Positions 7,968 to 15,742 of a stretch of DNA of 47,753 nt are shown here, one piece after another. This stretch comes from an uncultured Collinsella sp. (GTDB taxonomy: Bacteria > Actinomycetota > Coriobacteriia > Coriobacteriales > Coriobacteriaceae). Each line of letters begins with the position of its first letter. Position 1 is the first letter of the stretch. The position numbers were made by a program, and so were the translations under genes. The notes under the pieces are model-generated. The model worked only from the letters and a program-made list of their open reading frames with translations. It had not been told where the DNA came from and ran no database searches. The stretch is from assembly GCA_900541245.1 (NCBI GenBank), contig UQIS01000014.1, positions 1-47,753 on the forward strand, given 5' to 3'.

Positions 7968-8594
7968 ATGAACCTCGTATTGCTCGGAGCTCCGGGTGCC
8001 GGTAAGGGCACCGTCGCACAGGAGCTCGTCGCCGAGTTTGGCGTCGCCCACATTTCCACGGGCGACCTGCTGCGTGCTGCCGTCAAGGGTGGCACGGAGC
8101 TTGGTATTCAGGCTAAGAAGTACATGGACGCTGGCGAGCTCGTTCCCGACCAGCTCGTGATCGACCTTGTCAAGGAGCGCCTTGCCGCCGATGACGCCCA
8201 GCAGGGCTTCATCCTCGACGGCTTCCCGCGCAACACCGCCCAGGCTGTGACGCTCGATTCCGAGCTCTCCGCCATGGGTCGCGAGATCGACTGCGCCCTT
8301 CTGGTCGATGTGGCCCCCGAGGTCATTATCGATCGTCTGTCTTCGCGTCGCACCTGCCGCGCATGCGGTTACACCGGTACCGCTGCCGATGCTACCTGCC
8401 CCAAGTGTGGCGGCGAGATGTATCAGCGCGACGACGACAAGCCCGAGACCATCAAGAACCGTCTCGACGTCTACGAGAAGTCCACGAGCCCGCTCGTCGA
8501 CTACTATCGTGGCCAGGGTCTGCTCAAGTCGGTCAACGGTGACCAGGCTCGCGAGACCGTGTACGGGGATGTCAAAGAGGCTCTCGGTCTATGA
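7968..8594 (+). CDS. adk: Adenylate kinase, zinc-LID type
   Basis: This 208-residue enzyme interconverts ATP + AMP and 2 ADP. It has the P-loop GAPGAGKGT at residues 7-15, and FILDGFPRN near 79. The LID carries four cysteines (CRAC near 127, CPKC near 144), so it is the long form with a structural zinc site. I chose ATG 7968 because AGAGGAGG (7953-7960) is 7 nt away; the TTG at 7962 is too close. It ends in UGA and overlaps map by 4 nt (ATGA). This is one of only three UGA stops in the window. Confidence 0.97.
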   Translation: MNLVLLGAPGAGKGTVAQELVAEFGVAHISTGDLLRAAVKGGTELGIQAKKYMDAGELVPDQLVIDLVKERLAADDAQQGFILDGFPRNTAQAVTLDSELSAMGREIDCALLVDVAPEVIIDRLSSRRTCRACGYTGTAADATCPKCGGEMYQRDDDKPETIKNRLDVYEKSTSPLVDYYRGQGLLKSVNGDQARETVYGDVKEALGL

Positions 8595-9379
8595 TCAAGA
8601 TTAAGTCTGCAACGCAAATCGAGCAGATGAAGAAGGCAGGAGCGCTATCTAAGATGGCGCTCCGCCACGTTGGAGCCATGGTGCGCCCCGGCGTTTCCAC
8701 CTTTGAGCTCGATCAGCTCGCGGAGCAGATTATCCGCATGCATGGCGGCACCCCGGCCTTTAAGGGTTACGGCGGGTTCCCGGGGACCATTTGCGCATCG
8801 ATCAACGATGCCGTGGTCCACGGTATTCCCAACCCCGACATGATCCTGCGCGATGGCGATATCATCTCCATCGATACGGGAGCCGTTGTCGACGGTTGGG
8901 TCGGCGATAACGCTTGGACGTTTTTCGTCGGCACCCCCACGCCCGAAGCCAAGGCTTTGTGCGAGGTCACGCGCGATTGCCTTAAGGCTGCCATTGAGCA
9001 GGCTGTTCCCGGTAACCATATCGGGGACGTCGGTTATGCCGTTCAGTCCCTCGCCGAGTCTCACGGTTACGGTGTGCTTCGTGATTATGTAGGCCATGGC
9101 ATTGGCCGCGTGATGCACGAGGACCCCAACGTTCCTAACTATGGAAAGAAGGGGAGGGGCGTTCGCCTCCAGGCCGGCATGGTCATTGCCATCGAACCGA
9201 TGGTTACGATGGGTTCCAACCATGTGAGCACGGGCTCCGACGGTTGGATTGTTACGACCAACGATCACCTGCCCGCCGCGCACTACGAGAACACCGTCGC
9301 CATTACCAATGATGGTCCGGTGATTCTCACCACGGATGCCCAAGGTGCTTGGTGCTCCCTCCAAGGCGGAGAAATGTAA
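8591..9379 (+). CDS. map: Methionine aminopeptidase, type I
   Basis: This 262-residue enzyme removes the initiator methionine. The dimetal ligands are visible: IDTGAVVDGWVGDNAWTF supplies two Asp, GHGIGRVMHEDPNVPN a His, EPMV a Glu, and HYENTVAIT the last Glu. There is no N-terminal zinc-finger extension. The start codon overlaps the adk stop (ATGA), giving translational coupling. A gap of about 100 bp with its own promoter follows before infA. Confidence 0.97.
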   Translation: MIKIKSATQIEQMKKAGALSKMALRHVGAMVRPGVSTFELDQLAEQIIRMHGGTPAFKGYGGFPGTICASINDAVVHGIPNPDMILRDGDIISIDTGAVVDGWVGDNAWTFFVGTPTPEAKALCEVTRDCLKAAIEQAVPGNHIGDVGYAVQSLAESHGYGVLRDYVGHGIGRVMHEDPNVPNYGKKGRGVRLQAGMVIAIEPMVTMGSNHVSTGSDGWIVTTNDHLPAAHYENTVAITNDGPVILTTDAQGAWCSLQGGEM

Positions 9380-9415
9380 CAAGTTCCACTTAGTTGTGGA
9401 GCCATTACGAAGTTA

Positions 9416-9444
9416 TTACGATGCGTGCATACGTGTTGTAGAAT
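9416..9444 (+). promoter_or_regulatory. Candidate internal promoter of infA
   Basis: TTACGA (9416-9421), 17 bases, TAGAAT (9439-9444) in the AT-richer gap after map. It would start infA and the alpha operon independently of the upstream genes. Confidence 0.5.
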
Positions 9445-9483
9445 ACTCAATCGCTGTCGTTTTCTAGAGAAAGATGATTGCTT

Positions 9484-9702
9484 GTGAAGAAGGAAGACGC
9501 AATTGAGCTCGAGGGTACGGTAAAGGAACCGTTGCCCAACGCCATGTTTAAGGTCGAGCTCGAGAACGGTCATTCGGTTCTGTGCAACATTTCTGGCAAG
9601 ATCCGAATGAATTACATCCGTATTCTCCCCGGTGACAGGGTTGTCGTGGAGCTTTCCCCGTACGACCTGACCCGCGGCCGCATCACCTATCGCTACAAAT
9701 AG
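9484..9702 (+). CDS. infA: Translation initiation factor IF-1
   Basis: This 72-residue single-OB-fold protein binds the ribosomal A site during initiation. It begins KKEDAIELEGTVKEPLPN and contains ISGKIRMNYIRILPGDRV. I chose GTG 9484, which gives exactly the family length; an in-frame TTG at 9478 would add two residues. The Shine-Dalgarno is weak (AGAGAAAG). The gene lies between map and rpmJ as in most Gram-positive bacteria. Confidence 0.95.
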   Translation: MKKEDAIELEGTVKEPLPNAMFKVELENGHSVLCNISGKIRMNYIRILPGDRVVVELSPYDLTRGRITYRYK

Positions 9703-9726
9703 CGGCACGCATACACGCACTCCATT

Positions 9727-9803
9727 TCCGACTGCAGGCTTAGCTCAACCTACGGTCGGATTGTGTGTGAAGACCAGCCATAGTTTTAAACGCCTGCGGC
9801 TGG
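9727..9803 (+). promoter_or_regulatory. Two-hairpin leader before rpmJ and the alpha operon
   Basis: The 150-nt gap after infA holds two clean stems. TCCGAC (9727-9732) pairs with GTCGGA (9755-9760), with an inner CAGG/CCT helix. CCAGCC (9774-9779) pairs with GGCTGG (9798-9803). The gap precedes rpmJ-rpsM-rpsK-rpsD-rpoA-rplQ. In E. coli and Bacillus, S4 autoregulates through structured leaders, so this is a candidate control region; whether S4 is the ligand is inference. Confidence 0.45.
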
Positions 9804-9852
9804 GCGAGTAGATAGTAGGGAAGTAGTTTGAGCGCTACCGAAAGGAAGAACG

Positions 9853-9966
9853 ATGAAGGTACGTCCTTCGGTCAAGAAGATGTGCGATAAGTGCAAAATC
9901 ATTAGGCGCCATGGCAAGGTCCTCGTCATTTGCGAGAACCCCCGTCATAAGCAGCGTCAGGGTTAA
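9853..9966 (+). CDS. rpmJ: 50S ribosomal protein L36 (bL36), zinc type
   Basis: This 37-residue protein is MKVRPSVKKMCDKC followed by IIRRHGKVLVICENPRHKQR and a short end. The zinc ligands C11, C14, C27 and H32 are all present. ATG at 9853 is preceded by AAAGGAAG. rpsM begins 14 nt after the stop. It heads the alpha operon after a structured 150-nt gap. Confidence 0.97.
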   Translation: MKVRPSVKKMCDKCKIIRRHGKVLVICENPRHKQRQG

Positions 9967-9980
9967 GAGAGGAGACTACG

Positions 9981-10355
9981 TTGGCCCGTATTAATGGTGT
10001 CGACCTCCCGCGTGAGAAGCGCGTTGAGATCGGTCTGACCTACATTTACGGCATCGGCCGCACCACTGCGACGAAGATTTGCGTCGAGTGCAACGTTAAC
10101 GTGGATACGCGCGTTAAGGACCTCACCGAGGATGAGGTTAACGCCATCCGCGATTATATCGATAAGAACCAGATCATGGTTGAGGGCGACCTCCGCCGTG
10201 AGCGCAACCAGAACGTCAAGCGCCTTATGGACATCGGCTGCAACCGCGGCCTTCGTCACCGCAAGGGCCTCCCGGTCCGCGGCCAGCGCACCCACACTAA
10301 CGCTCGTACCCGCAAGGGCCCGAAGCGTCAGATCGGTGCTAAGAAGAAGAAATAA
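9981..10355 (+). CDS. rpsM: 30S ribosomal protein S13 (uS13)
   Basis: This 124-residue uS13 lies at the head of the small subunit and contacts P-site tRNA and the central protuberance. It starts ARINGVDLPREKRVEIGLTY and carries the C-terminal basic tail GLPVRGQRTHTNARTRKG. The start is TTG at 9981, with AGAGGAGA at 9967-9974. The length is typical. Confidence 0.98.
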   Translation: MARINGVDLPREKRVEIGLTYIYGIGRTTATKICVECNVNVDTRVKDLTEDEVNAIRDYIDKNQIMVEGDLRRERNQNVKRLMDIGCNRGLRHRKGLPVRGQRTHTNARTRKGPKRQIGAKKKK

Positions 10356-10369
10356 GGAGCGCTAGATAG

Positions 10370-10774
10370 ATGGCTACTGCTAAGAAGAACGTTCGCGCTG
10401 CCCGTCTGAAGCGCGCGGACCGTAAGAACATTTCCGTGGGCCAGGCTCACATTCGTTCTACGTTCAACAACACGATCGTTTCGATCACCGATCCCCAGGG
10501 CAACGTCATTTCCTGGAAGTCGGCTGGCCAGGTGGGCTTCAAGGGCTCCCGTAAGTCCACGCCGTTCGCTGCCCAGATGGCTGCCGAGGCTGCTGCCAAG
10601 CAGGCCATGGAGCACGGTATGAAGAAGGTTTCCGTCTTCGTCAAGGGCCCCGGCTCCGGTCGTGAGACCGCCATCCGCTCCCTCCAGGCTGCTGGCCTCG
10701 AGGTCTCGAGCATCCAGGACAAGACCCCCATTCCGCACAACGGCTGCCGCCCCAAGAAGCGTCGCCGCGTGTAA
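10370..10774 (+). CDS. rpsK: 30S ribosomal protein S11 (uS11)
   Basis: This 134-residue uS11 forms part of the platform and mRNA exit. Family features are AHIRSTFNNTIVSITDPQGN near residue 26 and the C-terminal signature SIQDKTPIPHNGCRPKKRRRV. ATG at 10370 follows AAGGAG within the 14-nt rpsM gap. Confidence 0.98.
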   Translation: MATAKKNVRAARLKRADRKNISVGQAHIRSTFNNTIVSITDPQGNVISWKSAGQVGFKGSRKSTPFAAQMAAEAAAKQAMEHGMKKVSVFVKGPGSGRETAIRSLQAAGLEVSSIQDKTPIPHNGCRPKKRRRV

Positions 10775-10793
10775 CTGAAAGGATCGTATCAAT

Positions 10794-11390
10794 ATGGCAA
10801 TCGACAGGACTCCTGTTCTTAAGCGCTGCCGTCAGCTCGGGATCGATCCCGCTGAGCTCGGTTACAGCAGCAAGAAGGAATCTATCCGTCAGCCCAAGCG
10901 CCGTCGCAAGGAATCTGAGTACGGCATGCAGCTGCGCGAGAAGCAGAAGGTCAAGTTCATCTATGGCGTTCTGGAGAAGCAGTTCCACGGCTACTTCAAC
11001 AAGGCCCGCAAGATGAACGGCGTCACCGGTGAGAACCTCATGATCATCCTTGAGTCTCGCCTCGACAACGTCGTCTTCCGTCTTGGCTTCGCCCGCACCC
11101 GCAAAGAGGCTCGTCAGTCCGTCCGTCACGGTCACTTCACCGTGAACGGCAAGCGCGTGGACATCCCGTCCTACCGCGTCAAGGCCGGCGACGTCGTCGC
11201 TGTCGGCGAGAAGTTCCGTGACCTCCTCCCCATCAAGGAGGCCCTGATTTCCTCCGAGCGCTTTGAGGTCCCTGGCTGGCTCGAGGTCGATATCGAGAAG
11301 CTGTCTGGTAACGTGCTCGCTCTGCCGACGCGTGAGCAGATCAGCGGTGATATCAACGAGCAGCTCATCGTCGAGCTCTACTCTAAGTAG
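10794..11390 (+). CDS. rpsD: 30S ribosomal protein S4 (uS4), zinc-free type
   Basis: This 198-residue uS4 is a primary 16S-binding protein. The N-terminal region (KRCRQLGIDPAELG) lacks the four-cysteine zinc finger found in some paralogues. The S4 RNA-binding domain (RLDNVVFRLGFARTRKEARQ, about 89-108) is intact. S4 is the usual autoregulator of alpha-operon transcripts. AAAGGATCG precedes ATG 10794. Confidence 0.98.
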   Translation: MAIDRTPVLKRCRQLGIDPAELGYSSKKESIRQPKRRRKESEYGMQLREKQKVKFIYGVLEKQFHGYFNKARKMNGVTGENLMIILESRLDNVVFRLGFARTRKEARQSVRHGHFTVNGKRVDIPSYRVKAGDVVAVGEKFRDLLPIKEALISSERFEVPGWLEVDIEKLSGNVLALPTREQISGDINEQLIVELYSK

Positions 11391-11422
11391 TCCATCCGGG
11401 CTGCTGAGGCTGGAGGTAATAC

Positions 11423-12364
11423 ATGTCAGAATTCATTAGGCCTCAGGTTCAGGTCGAAGAGATCAACGAGACGTCTGCTCGTGTCTCCGTCGAGCCGCTC
11501 GAGCGTGGCTACGGCGATACTCTGGGTAACTCCCTTCGTCGCGTTCTTCTGTCCTCGCTCGAGGGTGCCGCCGTCGAGGCTATTCAGATCGATGGTGCGC
11601 AGCACGAGTTCATGACCATCCCTAACATGGTCGAGGATGTCACCGACATCGTCCTGAATGTCAAGGGTCTTGTCTTCAGGGCTCTCGGCACGACCGACGA
11701 GGCGACCGCCACCATTTCGGTTGACGGCCCCTGCGAGGTCACCGGTGCGGACTTCTTTATTCCGTCCGAGTTTGAGCTGGTCAACCCCGAGCAGCACATC
11801 GCTACGCTCACCGAGGGTGGCCATCTCACCATGAGCATGCGCATCGGCTATGGCCGCGGCTATGTTTCTGGCGAGGCCAACAAGCGCGACAACGATCCCA
11901 TCGGTGTGATCCACGTCGACTCGCTGTACTCGCCGGTTTCCCGTTGCGCCAAGCTCGTTGAGGCTTGCCGTGTCGGTCAGCACACCGACTACGACCGCCT
12001 TGTCCTCGAGATCGAGACCAACGGCTCCATCGCCCCGCGCGACGCCGTGGTCCAGGCTGCCAATATCATCAACCAGCATATGGCCGCCTTTATGAACCTT
12101 GCCGAGACCCCCGAGGTCGAGGAGGAGGCTTCGATCTTCGCTCCCGAGGTCACCAACGACAACGCCGAGCTGGACAAGCAGATCGAGGATCTGGACCTTT
12201 CCGTCCGTTCCTACAACTGCCTTAAGCGCGCCAGCATTCACTCGGTCCGTCAGCTCGTTGAGTTCTCGGAGAACGATCTGCTCAACATCCGTAACTTCGG
12301 TGTTAAGTCGATCGAGGAAGTGAAGGACAAGCTTGAGTCCATGGGCCTGAGCCTGAAGGCTTAA
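11423..12364 (+). CDS. rpoA: RNA polymerase subunit alpha
   Basis: This 313-residue protein dimerises to nucleate RNA polymerase. The N-terminal domain contains EPLERGYGDTLGNSLRRVLL near residue 27. An acidic linker near residue 230 leads to the C-terminal domain (LDLSVRSYNCLKRASIHSV, about 258-276) that contacts UP elements and regulators. ATG at 11423 follows GGAGG. The length is typical. Confidence 0.98.
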   Translation: MSEFIRPQVQVEEINETSARVSVEPLERGYGDTLGNSLRRVLLSSLEGAAVEAIQIDGAQHEFMTIPNMVEDVTDIVLNVKGLVFRALGTTDEATATISVDGPCEVTGADFFIPSEFELVNPEQHIATLTEGGHLTMSMRIGYGRGYVSGEANKRDNDPIGVIHVDSLYSPVSRCAKLVEACRVGQHTDYDRLVLEIETNGSIAPRDAVVQAANIINQHMAAFMNLAETPEVEEEASIFAPEVTNDNAELDKQIEDLDLSVRSYNCLKRASIHSVRQLVEFSENDLLNIRNFGVKSIEEVKDKLESMGLSLKA

Positions 12365-12394
12365 TGCTTCGCATATTTGAGGAGAAACTAGACC

Positions 12395-12862
12395 ATGCGT
12401 CATAACGTTAAGAAGGGCCTGAAGCTCGGCACCGATGCGAGCCACACCAAGGCCATGAAGAAGAGCCTTGCTAAGGCCCTCTTCGAGAACGACCGCATCA
12501 AGACCACCGAGACCCGCGCTAAGGCGCTGCGTTCGGTCGTCGATCCGATCATCACCTGGGCCAAGAAGGGCGACCTGCACTCTCGTCGTCTGGCTATCGC
12601 CAAGCTCGGCGATAAGCAGCTCGTTGCCGAGATCTTCGACAAGGCTGCTCAGGGCATGTGGCAGGACCGCAACGGCGGTTACACCCGCATCATGAAGCTC
12701 GGTAACCGCAAGGGCGACAACGCTCCCATCGTTATCATGGAGCTCGTCACCGAGCCTTGCACGCCTAAGGCTAAGAAGGCTGCTCCGGCCCCCAAGAAGG
12801 CCGCTGCTCCCAAGAAGGTCGAGGCTGCCGAGGAGGCTCCTGCTGAGGAGACCGCTGAGTAG
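12395..12862 (+). CDS. rplQ: 50S ribosomal protein L17 (bL17) with charged C-terminal tail
   Basis: This 155-residue protein has the normal bL17 core (residues 1-120: KLGTDASHTKAMKKSLAKAL, then GDNAPIVIMELV). It continues into about 35 residues rich in Ala, Lys, Pro and Glu, ending EEAPAEETAE. L17 lines the underside of the 50S near the tunnel exit. The tail is low-complexity and probably disordered; a similar tail occurs on bL31 here. It ends the alpha operon before a strong terminator. Confidence 0.97.
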   Translation: MRHNVKKGLKLGTDASHTKAMKKSLAKALFENDRIKTTETRAKALRSVVDPIITWAKKGDLHSRRLAIAKLGDKQLVAEIFDKAAQGMWQDRNGGYTRIMKLGNRKGDNAPIVIMELVTEPCTPKAKKAAPAPKKAAAPKKVEAAEEAPAEETAE

Positions 12863-12888
12863 ACAATCCGTCTGCATAGGCTATATTC

Positions 12889-12919
12889 GAGGGGTACGTT
12901 CGCGTACCCCTCTTTTTTT
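12889..12919 (+). terminator. Intrinsic terminator of the ribosomal/rpoA operon
   Basis: GAGGGGTACG (12889-12898), tetraloop TTCG, CGTACCCCTC (12903-12912), then seven T. This perfect 10-bp stem with a stable UUCG loop is the strongest terminator in the window. Confidence 0.96.
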
Positions 12920-12954
12920 GTCGCGATACCGTTGCTTGTTTGTTGGGAGCGCCC

Positions 12955-13779
12955 ATGACTGCGCCGTCTGATTTCAATTCGATTTCCGAGCTTGACGCCA
13001 CGCTCGTATTTCGCGTGGCCTATGATGGCTCGTCGTATAGCGGATTTGCCGAGCAGCTGGGACAGACGACGGTTGCAGGTGAGCTACGTCGAGCTATTGA
13101 GACGCTCCTGCGCCGTCCGATCGACCTGACGTGTGCGGGACGTACCGATGCCGGCGTGCATGCGGTGGCACAGTTTATCAGCGTGCCCGTAACGGACGCT
13201 GAGTTGGCTTTGACGCGCCGTAGGTGGCTGAGGGCTATGGATGCCCTCCTGCCCAAAGATATCGCCATAAACGAGGTCTACAAGGCCCGTAAAGGCTTTT
13301 CTGCACGCTTTGATGCGCGTTCCCGTACGTATACGTACCGTATTGCCGATCGCGACGCGCGCCCTGTGCTTTCGCGCGGTGCGGTGTGGTGGCATCGCTA
13401 CCCATTGGATGTTGAGGCGATGTCTGCGGCCTGTCCCGCGCTGCTGGGCGAGCAGGACTTCAAGAGCTTTTGCAAGGTGGCGTCTGCCGTGGGCAAGCCC
13501 ACGCACCGCTGCGTGATGCGTGCCGAGTTTGGCCATGAGGTTGCGTTTGGCGAGGACATCCTGACGTTTACCATCGAGGGCAATGCGTTTCTGCATTCGA
13601 TGGTCCGCACGATCGTGGGCACGCTTGTCGAGATTGGCATGCATCGCCGTGAACCCGAGTGGATGCGCGAGGTCATCGATGCTTGCGACCGTACCGCTGC
13701 GGGCCCCACGGCTCCTGCCTGCGGCCTTACGTTTATGGGCGTGGATTACGATCCCGCCGAGCTTGTCGTGCTCGACTAG
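12955..13779 (+). CDS. truA: tRNA pseudouridine(38-40) synthase TruA
   Basis: This 274-residue enzyme makes pseudouridine at positions 38-40 of the tRNA anticodon arm. The catalytic aspartate is in CAGRTDAGVHA (about 56-66). RSRTYTYRI and FLHSMVRTIVGTLVEIG are family signatures. I chose ATG 12955 because GGGAG (12944-12948) is well placed; TTG codons at 12940-12945 are in frame but less likely. It is separated from rplQ by a terminator, although truA often follows rplQ. Confidence 0.96.
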   Translation: MTAPSDFNSISELDATLVFRVAYDGSSYSGFAEQLGQTTVAGELRRAIETLLRRPIDLTCAGRTDAGVHAVAQFISVPVTDAELALTRRRWLRAMDALLPKDIAINEVYKARKGFSARFDARSRTYTYRIADRDARPVLSRGAVWWHRYPLDVEAMSAACPALLGEQDFKSFCKVASAVGKPTHRCVMRAEFGHEVAFGEDILTFTIEGNAFLHSMVRTIVGTLVEIGMHRREPEWMREVIDACDRTAAGPTAPACGLTFMGVDYDPAELVVLD

Positions 13780-13940
13780 GGGAGGGCTCGGCGCGTCGTG
13801 CGTCGGCACCTGTCATCTGTGGGCTGCGCGTGTGCAACATCTGTTCTTGGCGTGCAATACAACCGGTGTCTCATTGCTTTTATTGCCGGGGTGTACCATG
13901 AACGACAGTTTGATTCACTGCTGTCGAGAGGACGGATAAC

Positions 13941-14981
13941 TTGGTTCGACGTGGCTCGCATCCGCGACTTTCGGTGATCCTTGTGGTAGAAGGTTCGCCC
14001 AGCTATGCGATGCGTGCGCTCGAGAGTATCCAGAACCAAGACCTCTACGATTTGCAGATTGTCGTTGTCTGCCGCGATGCTGCGCCCGGTGTGCGCCATT
14101 CGCTTCAAGTTGCTGCCGACAGGGACATCCATATTGATTTGATTGACGTCGAGGACGCGAAGCGCGGCGCTTGTCTTCGTGCCGGTTTTGCTGCCTCGCG
14201 CGGCTCTCAAATCATCGCTATGAACGCCGATGAGTGGTTTGCTCCGCAGTCCCTTTCCAAGATGGTCGATATCGCGTGCGATACTACGGCAGACATAGTG
14301 CTCCCCACGGTGTCGCTCGACCGCTATGATGCACATCGAGAGCGCCATTCGCGCGTCTTGGATGCTGCTCATATTTCCATTGATAGCAAATCCTCGATGG
14401 TGACCGGGCTGCCCCAGTTGATTTTAGGCGGCCTTGTCGTTCAGACCTCTGGCGTGATGTACAGCCGCTCGCTGTTTGAGGCATGCCTGTCGCGCGGCAA
14501 GGCGTACCGTACGGTTGAGTTTATGGCTTATGCGCTCTCGCAGGCACGATTCGTGTCCGGCTGCGGCGACGCTTGTTTCCACGCGGTGGCACCTAAGCTT
14601 ACAGATGCCTTTGATCCCACCATGTATGCCAGGATATCCGATGACACTCGAGCGCTCGACGAGCTTGCGGACTCACTCTCGGAAGCAGATAGCGGTGGTC
14701 GGCTCAAGCTGGCAAGCCAAAAGTTCTACTTTGCCGGACTGGTCGCCTGCATCGAGAATTTGTGTCTGAGCCCGCATGGAGTGTCGTCAATCGAGCGTTC
14801 CGCCCGCATGCGTGATATGCTCGAGGCGCCTCGAACCCGTCAGATGGTCGCCGCGCTCAAGGATAACCATCGGGGACTCGGTCTGTTGTTTGGGCCGATC
14901 GCCAGCGCCAAGCCCGCGCGCTGCGTGATGTGTACGCATCTGGCAGCTTTTCTTAACCGGACGGGCGCAAAAACCGCCTAA
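13941..14981 (+). CDS. Family 2 (GT-A) glycosyltransferase, orphan
   Basis: This 346-residue protein begins with the GT2 fold pattern LSVILVVEGSPSYAMRALES followed by LQIVVVCRDAAPG. MNADEW near residue 95 occupies the place of the metal/nucleotide-sugar binding site, though it is not a standard DxD. The C-terminal half has no motif I recognise and no membrane segment. No neighbours belong to a polysaccharide locus, so acceptor and sugar are unknown. The start is a TTG at 13941 after GAGAGGACGG. Confidence 0.75.
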   Translation: MVRRGSHPRLSVILVVEGSPSYAMRALESIQNQDLYDLQIVVVCRDAAPGVRHSLQVAADRDIHIDLIDVEDAKRGACLRAGFAASRGSQIIAMNADEWFAPQSLSKMVDIACDTTADIVLPTVSLDRYDAHRERHSRVLDAAHISIDSKSSMVTGLPQLILGGLVVQTSGVMYSRSLFEACLSRGKAYRTVEFMAYALSQARFVSGCGDACFHAVAPKLTDAFDPTMYARISDDTRALDELADSLSEADSGGRLKLASQKFYFAGLVACIENLCLSPHGVSSIERSARMRDMLEAPRTRQMVAALKDNHRGLGLLFGPIASAKPARCVMCTHLAAFLNRTGAKTA

Positions 14982-14987
14982 ACGGCT

Positions 14988-15025
14988 CATTTCGAAACAA
15001 ATTTGCATAGAATTGTTTCGAAATG
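14988..15025. promoter_or_regulatory. Large palindromic operator candidate upstream of argR
   Basis: CATTTCGAAACAAATT (14988-15003) is an inverted copy of AATTGTTTCGAAATG (15011-15025), differing by one A. Each arm itself contains the palindrome TTTCGAAA. No T-run follows, so it looks like a protein-binding site, not a terminator. Confidence 0.65.
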
Positions 15026-15065
15026 CGTTCTTATACACAAAAGCCTTCAAATAGCGTTAAACTAT

Positions 15066-15080
15066 TCAATCACTGATTGA
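15066..15080. promoter_or_regulatory. Perfect 15-nt inverted repeat before argR
   Basis: TCAATCA-C-TGATTGA lies 34 nt upstream of the argR start. ArgR commonly autoregulates through AT-rich palindromic ARG boxes. This is a candidate, but the match to the E. coli or Bacillus consensus is only loose. Confidence 0.4.
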
Positions 15081-15113
15081 TTGTCTCCGCCATCTTTTGG
15101 AGAGAGGGTTTGT

Positions 15114-15551
15114 ATGGCTAAAAAACGCAATGGGCGCCAGGATGCCATTAGAGATATTGTGCGCAATAAGGACGTCCGCACGCAGCGCGTGCTGGTCGAT
15201 GAGCTCCGCGCTATGGGCTTTGATTGCACGCAGGCGACTGTCTCTCGCGATATTGCCGACATGGGGCTGCGTAAGCTCCCTGAGGGCATCTATGTTCTGG
15301 CAGAGGACCTGCACCTGCAGCGTATGGTTTCCGAGCTTGTAACGGGCGTTCTGCGTACCGATAATCTGGTTATGATCAAGGCTCAGCCTGGCACGGCTTC
15401 CGGCATCGCCGCCGCCGTTGATGCGGCAGAGTTGCCCGATGTGCTTGGCTCGCTTGCCGGCAACGATACGATTTTGGTTATTGCCCAGACGGCCGAGGAC
15501 GGCGAGCGTCTTGAGGCGCTGATCAATAAGCTGAGCAATTCTCGCAAGTAG
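15114..15551 (+). CDS. argR: Arginine repressor ArgR
   Basis: This 145-residue protein has the N-terminal winged helix (RVLVDELRAMGFDCTQATVS, about 23-42). A C-terminal arginine-binding and hexamerisation domain carries PGTASGIAAAVDAAE and GSLAGNDTILVIAQT. I chose ATG 15114, 5 nt after GGAGAGAGGG. It normally represses arginine biosynthesis and regulates catabolism; no arg genes are nearby. Two palindromes upstream suggest auto- or cross-regulation. Confidence 0.95.
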   Translation: MAKKRNGRQDAIRDIVRNKDVRTQRVLVDELRAMGFDCTQATVSRDIADMGLRKLPEGIYVLAEDLHLQRMVSELVTGVLRTDNLVMIKAQPGTASGIAAAVDAAELPDVLGSLAGNDTILVIAQTAEDGERLEALINKLSNSRK

Positions 15552-15601
15552 GCGTGCGGGTCGTGCGCTCGGCACTGTGCGCGTGACATGGTGGCTTGTA
15601 A

Positions 15602-15637
15602 GGGGTATCGACGTTGGTCGGTACCCCCCCTTTTTTT
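15602..15637 (+). terminator. Intrinsic terminator of argR
   Basis: GGGGTA, CGAC, loop, GTCG, TACCCC (15602-15627) with single mismatched bases between helices, then a C-run and TTTTTTT. Confidence 0.9.
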
Positions 15638-15673
15638 GTTTGCCGGTATAAAGACCGTCCACCAGGTCGCTTT

Positions 15674-15719
15674 AAACTAAAAGGCCCCCGAGCAGTTTAA
15701 TAAGCTGCTCGGGGGCCTT
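15674..15719 (-). terminator. Intrinsic terminator of the penicillin-binding protein gene
   Basis: AAGGCCCCCGAGCAG (15681-15695) pairs perfectly with CTGCTCGGGGGCCTT (15705-15719). Read on the minus strand the stem runs into TTTTAGTTT, so it terminates the leftward gene. Confidence 0.92.
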
Positions 15720-15742
15720 GTTGCTAATGGCCGGATGAATTT

